Part shown: positions 33,561-38,136 of the stretch, piece after piece | How positions within the stretch are numbered: the first letter of the stretch is position 1 | How the letters are laid out: each line of letters starts with the position of its first letter | From: Streptomyces sp. BR123 | GTDB taxonomy: Bacteria > Actinomycetota > Actinomycetes > Streptomycetales > Streptomycetaceae | Assembly: GCF_013401435.1 (NCBI RefSeq) | Contig: NZ_JACBGN010000042.1 | Location: 1 to 38,136 of the forward strand | Length of the DNA stretch: 38,136 nt | Direction of reading: 5' to 3' | The notes under the pieces: generated by a model | The model's database searches: none | The model's input: the letters and a program-made list of their open reading frames with translations, nothing else | What the model was told of the DNA's origin: nothing | Translations under genes and position numbers: made by a program

Positions 33561-33707
33561 GCGGGGACCGGACCGACTGTGCACGGCGTACGGCGCGTGG
33601 ATCCCCCGCCGTCCGGGTCCGCTCCGGTGCCGTGCTCCCGGCTGCGGCCGGCTCGTCTGACGGTTCTCCCTGGTAGCGATGCCGCACCGGCCCGAGAGGT
33701 ACTCGAG

Positions 33708-35366
33708 ATGACATCAGCAAGCCCGGCCACCACCATGCTCGTGCCGGACTTCCCGTTCTCCTACGACGGCTGGCTGCGCCACCCGGCAGGCCTGGGATCG
33801 CTGCCACCGGGCCGCGCCGGGACGCCCGTGGCCGTGGTGGGCGGCGGGATGGCGGGGCTCACCGCCGCCTACGAGCTGATGCGACTGGGCCTGCGCCCGG
33901 TCGTGTACGAGCCCGGCGGGCTGGGCGGCCGGATGCGGTCGGTGCCCTTCCCCGGGGATTCCGGCTGTGTGGCGGAGATGGGCGCGATGCGCTTCCCGCG
34001 GTCGGCCCGCGCGCTGTTCCACTACATCGACCTGCTGGGGCTGCGGACCCGCCCCTTCCCCAACCCCCTGTCGGAGCACACCCCGAGCACCCTCATCGAC
34101 CTGGGCGGGGTGCGCCACACGGCGCGGCGTGCCGAGCAACTGCCCGACGTCTACCAGGAGGTGGCCGCCGCCTGGGAGAAGGCACTGCAGGAGCGGGCCG
34201 AGCTGGCCACGATGCGCGACGCCGTGCGGCGGCGCGACGTGGAGACGCTCAAACACGTCTGGGACCGGCTGGTGCGGGAGTTCGACGACCAGTCCTTCTA
34301 CGGCTTCCTCGCCACCAGCGCGTCGTTCCGCTCCTTCCGCCACCGAGAGGTCTTCGGACAGGTCGGGTTCGGCACCGGTGGCTGGGACACCGACTTCCCC
34401 AACTCGCTGCTGGAGATCCTGCGCGTGGTCTACACGGGGGCGGACGAGGACCAGGTGGCCATCGCCGGCGGCTCGCAGCAGGTGCCGCGCGGGCTGTGGG
34501 AGCACCGGCCGCGCAAGTGCGCGCACTGGCCGGCGGGGACGTCGCTGGCCTCGCTGCACGGCGGCGCCGCCCGGCCCGGGGTGCGTGCCGTCACGCGCGA
34601 CGGCACGGGCTTCGCCGTCACCGACACCACCGGGCGCCGGGACCGGTATGCGGCCGTCGTCTACACCCCGCACGTGTGGACGCTGCTCAACCGCGTGGAG
34701 GCCGATCCCGGTCTGCTGAGCGCCCCCCTGTGGACGGCGGTGGAGCGGACCCACTACATGGGCGCGTCCAAGCTGTTCGTCCTGACCGACCGGCCGTTCT
34801 GGCACGACGTGGACCCGGACACGGGGCTGCCGGTGATGGGCATGACCCTCACCGACCGGATGCCGCGCGGCGTCTACCTGTTCGACGACGGACCGGACCG
34901 CCCGGGGGTGATGTGCCTGTCGTACACGTGGAACGACGACTCCCTGAAGATGGCGACGCTGAGCGCGGCGGAGCGGCTGGAGGTGCTGCTGGGCAAGCTC
35001 GCGGCGATCTACCCCGGTCTGGACATCCGGTCCCACGTGATCGGTGAGCCGCTGACCGTCACGTGGGAGACCGAACCTCATTTCATGGGCGCGTTCAAGT
35101 CGAACCTGCCGGGTCACTACCGCTACCAGCGGCGGCTGTTCACCCAGTTCATGCAGCGCGGGCTGCCCGCCGCCCGGCGCGGATTCTTCCTGTGCGGCGA
35201 CGACGTGTCGTGGACGGCGGGCTTCGCGGAAGGCGCCGTGACGACCGCGTTGAACGCGGTGTGGGGCGTCGTGGAGCATCTGGGCGGGGCCACCCACCCG
35301 GACAACCCGGGCCCCGGCGACCTCTTCGAGGCGCTGGCTCCCGTCGAACTGCCCTACGACGGCTGA
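33708..35366 (+). CDS. Flavin-dependent amino-acid 2-monooxygenase (Arg/Trp/Phe 2-monooxygenase family)
   Basis: A 552-residue flavin amine oxidase. The FAD dinucleotide motif is VAVVGGGMAGLTAAYELMRL followed by VVYEPGGLGGRM, with GAMRFP next. The C-terminal part strongly resembles tryptophan and phenylalanine 2-monooxygenases: HFMGAFKSNLPGHYRYQ and FFLCGDDVSWTAGFAEGAVT. These enzymes convert an L-amino acid to its amide with loss of CO2. With an acyl ligase and an agmatinase nearby, the likely substrate is L-arginine, giving 4-guanidinobutanamide as in azalomycin-type pathways; Trp or Phe remain possible. ATG 33708 follows GAGAGG at 8 nt. Confidence 0.88.
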   Translation: MTSASPATTMLVPDFPFSYDGWLRHPAGLGSLPPGRAGTPVAVVGGGMAGLTAAYELMRLGLRPVVYEPGGLGGRMRSVPFPGDSGCVAEMGAMRFPRSARALFHYIDLLGLRTRPFPNPLSEHTPSTLIDLGGVRHTARRAEQLPDVYQEVAAAWEKALQERAELATMRDAVRRRDVETLKHVWDRLVREFDDQSFYGFLATSASFRSFRHREVFGQVGFGTGGWDTDFPNSLLEILRVVYTGADEDQVAIAGGSQQVPRGLWEHRPRKCAHWPAGTSLASLHGGAARPGVRAVTRDGTGFAVTDTTGRRDRYAAVVYTPHVWTLLNRVEADPGLLSAPLWTAVERTHYMGASKLFVLTDRPFWHDVDPDTGLPVMGMTLTDRMPRGVYLFDDGPDRPGVMCLSYTWNDDSLKMATLSAAERLEVLLGKLAAIYPGLDIRSHVIGEPLTVTWETEPHFMGAFKSNLPGHYRYQRRLFTQFMQRGLPAARRGFFLCGDDVSWTAGFAEGAVTTALNAVWGVVEHLGGATHPDNPGPGDLFEALAPVELPYDG

Positions 35367-35383
35367 CCGCAGGTGCAGGAGGA

Positions 35384-35420
35384 CGAAGGCGCCCCCGCCG
35401 TTGCGGCGGGGGCGCCTTCG
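35384..35420. terminator. Perfect 17-bp-arm bidirectional terminator
   Basis: CGAAGGCGCCCCCGCCG (35384-35400) pairs exactly with CGGCGGGGGCGCCTTCG (35404-35420) around TTG. It separates the convergent oxidase (+, ends 35366) and ligase (-, ends 35434) genes. Confidence 0.9.
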
Positions 35421-35433
35421 CAGTGCCGGACGG

Positions 35434-36858
35434 TCACGCCAGACCGGCGGCCATCTCCGCCAGCTTCTTCTTGTCGGGCTTGCCGTTGCGGTTGAGCGGG
35501 AACCGCTCCAGGACCACGACCTTGTTGGGCTGTTCGAAGGCGGGCAGCAGGGCGCACAGCCGCTCCCGCCAGTGGCCGGACTCGCGCAGTTCCTCGTCCT
35601 CGACGAAGAACACCAGCTGCGAGCCGCGCAGTTCGTCCGGGAGGGGCACGATCCGGGTGGGGCAGCCCTGCGCGGCCACCTTCCGCTCGATGAGCTCGGG
35701 GTACAGGGTGTAGCCCATGCGGTGCACCGCGAACTTGCGGCCCAGGACGTGCAGGTTGCCCCCGGCGTCGAGGTGGCCGAGGTCGCCGGTGGCCTGCCAG
35801 CCGCCGGTGGCGCGGGCCGGGACGATGGTGCCGTCGTCGGCCACCTGCCCTTCGAGGGCGTCGGGGGTGTCGACCTCGATCTCGCCCGTCTCCCCGGCGG
35901 GGAGCTCCCGGCCGTCCTCGCCGACGATCCGCAGCCGGATCCCCTCCATGGCGCGGCCGCAGGCCACAGGGTTGTCGGGGGTGGCGAACGAGATGTTGCC
36001 GAGCTCGGTGGAGCCGTAGCTGTCCAGCAGCGGCAGCCCGAACTCCGCCACGTACTGCGCCACGAGCGGCGCGTCGAGGGGGGCGGCGCCGACGCAGAGC
36101 ATGCGGGCGTCGGCGAGGTGGTCGCGCAGCGCCGGCTTGCGGGTGACCAGGCTGAGGATGCTCCGGTAGCTGGAGGGCGTCGCGTCGACGACGGTGGCCC
36201 CCGCGTCGCGGGCCATGCGCAGGGCGCGGTCGAGCCGCCGGTAGGGGGCGATCACCAGGGAGCAGCGGGTGAGCCAGGCGATGAGCACCATCGACAGGCC
36301 GTACTGGTGGGCGAAGGGCAGCAGCGGCAGCAGGACGTCGTCGGCGCGGTGACCGACCTGGTCCGCGTTGCGCCGGAGGTTGCGCAGGAACGAACGGCCG
36401 GTCTTGACGACGCCCTTGGGCGATCCGGTGGAGCCGGAGGTCCACATGATGAGGCCGTCGGGAAGATCGCCCCAGGCGTCGAAGGAGAGGGCGGGGGCGG
36501 TGGGCTGGTGGTCGGCCAGGGCGACCATGAGTTCGTACAGGTGGACGGGGTCGGCGTCCGGGTAGACGGGGGTGTCGTCGTCGACGAAGGTGACCTTGAC
36601 GCCGGTGCGGATGGCGATGCGGCGGGTCTCCTCCGCGGTCTCCTGCTGGTCGACGAGGACGATCGACGCGCCCACGTGCATGAGCGCGTACAGCACGCAC
36701 ACGTAGCTGGCCGAGTTGCCTGCTTTGAGCATGACCCGGTCGCCGAGGCCGACGCCGCGTTCGCGGATCGCCTCGGCCACCCGGAGGGCGTCCTGTTCGA
36801 ATTCTTCGACGGGCCGTACCGAGTCGGCTGCAAATATCTTCGCGGTCATCGGTCGCAC
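35434..36858 (-). CDS. Class I adenylate-forming acyl/aryl ligase
   Basis: A 474-residue AMP-forming ligase. The P-loop is MWTSGSTGSPKGVVKTG, then PFAHQYGLSM, the aromatic-rich VVDATPSSYRSIL, DSYGSTELGN, the hinge GWQATGDLGHLDAGG and the C-terminal catalytic Lys in LNRNGKPDKKKL. It is short at the N-terminus but complete. It makes an acyl-adenylate and probably an acyl-CoA or acyl-ACP; there is no fused carrier domain. Next to a 2-monooxygenase, 4-guanidinobutyrate is a plausible substrate. The GTG at 36858 is chosen because GGAAGGAC lies 5 nt upstream; ATG 36849 would leave 14 nt. Its own AGGGGT promoter lies at 37110-37164. Confidence 0.9.
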   Translation of the reverse strand: MRPMTAKIFAADSVRPVEEFEQDALRVAEAIRERGVGLGDRVMLKAGNSASYVCVLYALMHVGASIVLVDQQETAEETRRIAIRTGVKVTFVDDDTPVYPDADPVHLYELMVALADHQPTAPALSFDAWGDLPDGLIMWTSGSTGSPKGVVKTGRSFLRNLRRNADQVGHRADDVLLPLLPFAHQYGLSMVLIAWLTRCSLVIAPYRRLDRALRMARDAGATVVDATPSSYRSILSLVTRKPALRDHLADARMLCVGAAPLDAPLVAQYVAEFGLPLLDSYGSTELGNISFATPDNPVACGRAMEGIRLRIVGEDGRELPAGETGEIEVDTPDALEGQVADDGTIVPARATGGWQATGDLGHLDAGGNLHVLGRKFAVHRMGYTLYPELIERKVAAQGCPTRIVPLPDELRGSQLVFFVEDEELRESGHWRERLCALLPAFEQPNKVVVLERFPLNRNGKPDKKKLAEMAAGLA

Positions 36859-37109
36859 TATGTCCTTCCTCTGGGCCGTGACGCGGCCGGGCGGCGTAGG
36901 GTGCGCCGGGCCGGCGGTGGGTCGGGCCCGTTCAGGGGTGGATCGCGGGGTTCGCGGGCTTCACAAGGGATGGGGATGCGGCCGCTGCCGTCCCCGTGGT
37001 CCGTGCGGTCGGGCGTGTCGCGTGACGGGTGCCGCCGGCCGGGCCGCGGTGGTCGCCGTCGGCCCGGCCGTCGCCCGGGCGTGCCGTGGACACGGGCCCC
37101 CACCCCCGC

Positions 37110-37164
37110 ACGCTAGGCAGCGGGCCGCGGCGCGGATACCCCTGACCGCCCCCTGTACACCCCT
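37110..37164 (-). promoter_or_regulatory. AGGGGT triple-repeat promoter of the ligase gene
   Basis: On the minus strand three boxes follow one another: AGGGGT (complement of 37159-37164), AGGGGG (37149-37154) and AGGGGT (37138-37143), spaced 10 and 11 bp. TAGCGT (complement of 37110-37115) starts 28 bp after the A of the last box. This lies in the gap after the thioesterase-like gene, about 250 nt before the ligase start, so the ligase has its own long-leader promoter. Confidence 0.65.
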
Positions 37165-37811
37165 CATTCGGGGTCCGGTCCGCCGAGCGAGATCAGCTGG
37201 TCGTGGACGATGTTCACCACCTCCCGGCGGTACGACGTCAGGTATCCGCCGGCACCGGGGAAGACCTCCAGGTCGAAGCGGCCGGTGGTACACCGCCGCC
37301 AGGCCCGGACACCGGCCAGCGTCGCGCGCGGGTCGTGGCGGGCCGTCAGGGCGACGACCCGGCAGCCCAGCGCGGGCGGGCCGAGGCTGCCGCGGTGTCC
37401 GGGTGCCGCCCACCCGGAGGAGAACAGGGTCAGCGGCGCCCCGTAGGTCTCCCGCTCCAGGCGGCAGCCCACCTCGTAGGCCAGTTCGGCGCCCGCGCGG
37501 TGGCCGAAGAGGGCGAACGGTCGGTCGGTCCAGCCCCGGACCGACTCGAACACCTTGTCGGCGAGTTCCTCGCCGACCGCCGGGTCGGGGTCGTCCTCGA
37601 AGGGCAGGTACGACGGGTACTGGACGATCAGCAGCTCGACGGTGGGCAGCAGCAGTTCGGCCATGGCGAGGTAGCACAGCGGCGAGTTCCGTGAGCTCGG
37701 GAAGCAGATCATGCGGTAGCTGCTCGGGGCCGACGGCTGCCGGATCTGGATCAGGCCGACCTCGTCCGGGGTGGTCTCCCCGCCGTCGGGCCGGCTGTGT
37801 GCATGGGTCAT
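37164..37811 (-). CDS. Thioesterase-fold protein lacking the catalytic Ser and His
   Basis: A 215-residue protein with the layout of type II thioesterases (GrsT/RifR-like): MICFPSSRNSPLCYLAMAEL at the N-terminus, RPFALFGHRAGAELAYEVGC in the centre and FDLEVFPGAGGYLTSYRREV near the end. The nucleophile elbow should be G-H-S-M-G but reads G-H-R-A-G (Arg105, codon 37497-37499). The catalytic His normally in P-G-G-H-F is Tyr190, and the oxyanion G-G after F-P is S-R. Only the Asp region (ARHDP, Asp160) is kept. The frame is intact with clean codon use, so this looks like a non-catalytic relative rather than a broken gene. Its role, perhaps a scaffold or binding partner, is unknown. Confidence 0.85.
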   Translation of the reverse strand: MTHAHSRPDGGETTPDEVGLIQIRQPSAPSSYRMICFPSSRNSPLCYLAMAELLLPTVELLIVQYPSYLPFEDDPDPAVGEELADKVFESVRGWTDRPFALFGHRAGAELAYEVGCRLERETYGAPLTLFSSGWAAPGHRGSLGPPALGCRVVALTARHDPRATLAGVRAWRRCTTGRFDLEVFPGAGGYLTSYRREVVNIVHDQLISLGGPDPE

Positions 37812-38037
37812 GCCCCTGGAACTCCGCCTCGGATGGTGCCCTCTGACGCCTGGTCGGGCATGCGGCCGGCGCCTCCGCCGCGGAGGGCCTTCATAAACAA
37901 GTCCGTGCCGTGCCGTTGCCGCCGGCAGGGTCGGCCGCCGGGCGGGGGTGCTCGGCGGCAGCGGTGTGCAGGGGGCGCAGTCGGGTGCCGGATTCCGCCG
38001 ACGGGACGAGTGTTTTCACGGGGTCTCCTCGCGGAAT

Positions 38038-38071
38038 GGTGAGCGGGCCGGGATCATCCGGCCCGTTCACC
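38038..38071. promoter_or_regulatory. 14-bp-arm hairpin at the start of the thioesterase-like transcript
   Basis: GGTGAGCGGGCCGG (38038-38051) pairs with CCGGCCCGTTCACC (38058-38071) with one G-T mismatch and a 6-nt loop. It sits just downstream, on the minus strand, of the -10-like element at 38077-38082. It would therefore form the first bases of that transcript, or act as an operator; it could also end a plus-strand transcript. Confidence 0.5.
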
Positions 38072-38076
38072 GTGGG

Positions 38077-38130
38077 ATGCTATGAGGTTATTCACCGGAG
38101 CCGCAATACATGATCACCCCTATTCCCCCC
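38077..38130 (-). promoter_or_regulatory. AGGGGT-box promoter upstream of the thioesterase-like gene
   Basis: Reading the minus strand from the window edge, AGGGGG and AGGGGT (complement of 38116-38121) are 10 bp apart. TAGCAT (complement of 38077-38082) starts 39 bp after the second box, the same spacing as at the carboxylase promoter. The leader to the ATG at 37811 would be about 260 nt with no gene in it; this covers most of the otherwise empty stretch 37812-38136. Part of the site may lie beyond the window. Confidence 0.45.
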
Positions 38131-38136
38131 TAACCC

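Noticed and set aside
33579..33707. Upstream start for the flavin oxidase
   Set aside because: It would place translation right after the predicted -10 element and add a Pro-rich extension; ATG 33708 has a proper ribosome binding site.
1..38136. CRISPR arrays, insertion sequences, tRNA or rRNA genes
   Set aside because: I saw no regularly spaced long direct repeats, no transposase motifs with terminal inverted repeats, and no cloverleaf or rRNA-like segments.

Overview
The window is high-GC DNA with strong third-position GC bias, GTG starts, GGAGG-type ribosome binding sites and families typical of Streptomyces or a close relative (LAL regulators, DUF1266, DUF5709, DUF4235, PucR-like regulators, I36 inhibitors). 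It looks like an accessory part of the chromosome with the flank of a biosynthetic gene cluster at its right end. All identifications come from reading translations and motifs; no database search was run.

Left and middle (1-25,850) is a patchwork of small transcription units. It holds a NarL-type response regulator; an alpha/beta hydrolase divergent from a TetR regulator with a clear palindromic operator between them; a translationally coupled lipoprotein and I36 inhibitor pair; a 49-residue orphan peptide; a histidine kinase/response regulator pair; a membrane glycosyltransferase; an HAF-type secreted protein; a methyltransferase; a PucR-like regulator; a secreted SGNH hydrolase; a DUF1266 protein; and a GT1 glycosyltransferase. 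From 17 to 25 kb lies a stress/repair-flavoured stretch: HhH-GPD protein, pyruvate-oxidase-like TPP enzyme, DUF5709, a UdgX-type uracil-DNA glycosylase with the KRRIH signature, a general-stress SDR, DUF4235, and a small protein resembling RhoGDI. Several broken genes lie between these (aminoglycoside-phosphotransferase-like, TPR, Orn/Lys/Arg decarboxylase C-terminus, perhaps a GNAT), so gene decay is visible here.

Right end (25,850-38,136) reads as the edge of a polyketide-type cluster. On the minus strand an acyl-CoA carboxylase beta subunit and an agmatinase/guanidinobutyrase form an operon closed by a 17-bp-arm terminator. Divergent from it are a LAL regulator, a metallophosphoesterase and an Sfp-type phosphopantetheinyl transferase with overlapping ends. 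Then come a flavin amino-acid 2-monooxygenase, a class I adenylate-forming ligase and a thioesterase-fold protein without its catalytic Ser and His. A 2-monooxygenase, an acyl ligase and a ureohydrolase is the set used to make a 4-guanidinobutyryl starter from arginine and later trim it to an amine in azalomycin/linearmycin-type aminopolyol polyketides. No PKS gene lies in the window, so this is a hypothesis.

The main regulatory observation is an AGGGGT box, repeated at 10-11 or 21 bp, upstream of four of these transcription units. It sits about 28-29 bp or about 39 bp (one helical turn further) before a TANNNT -10 element. This suggests one regulon covering carboxylase+agmatinase, oxidase, ligase and thioesterase-like genes, perhaps run by the LAL regulator or by a SARP outside the window.
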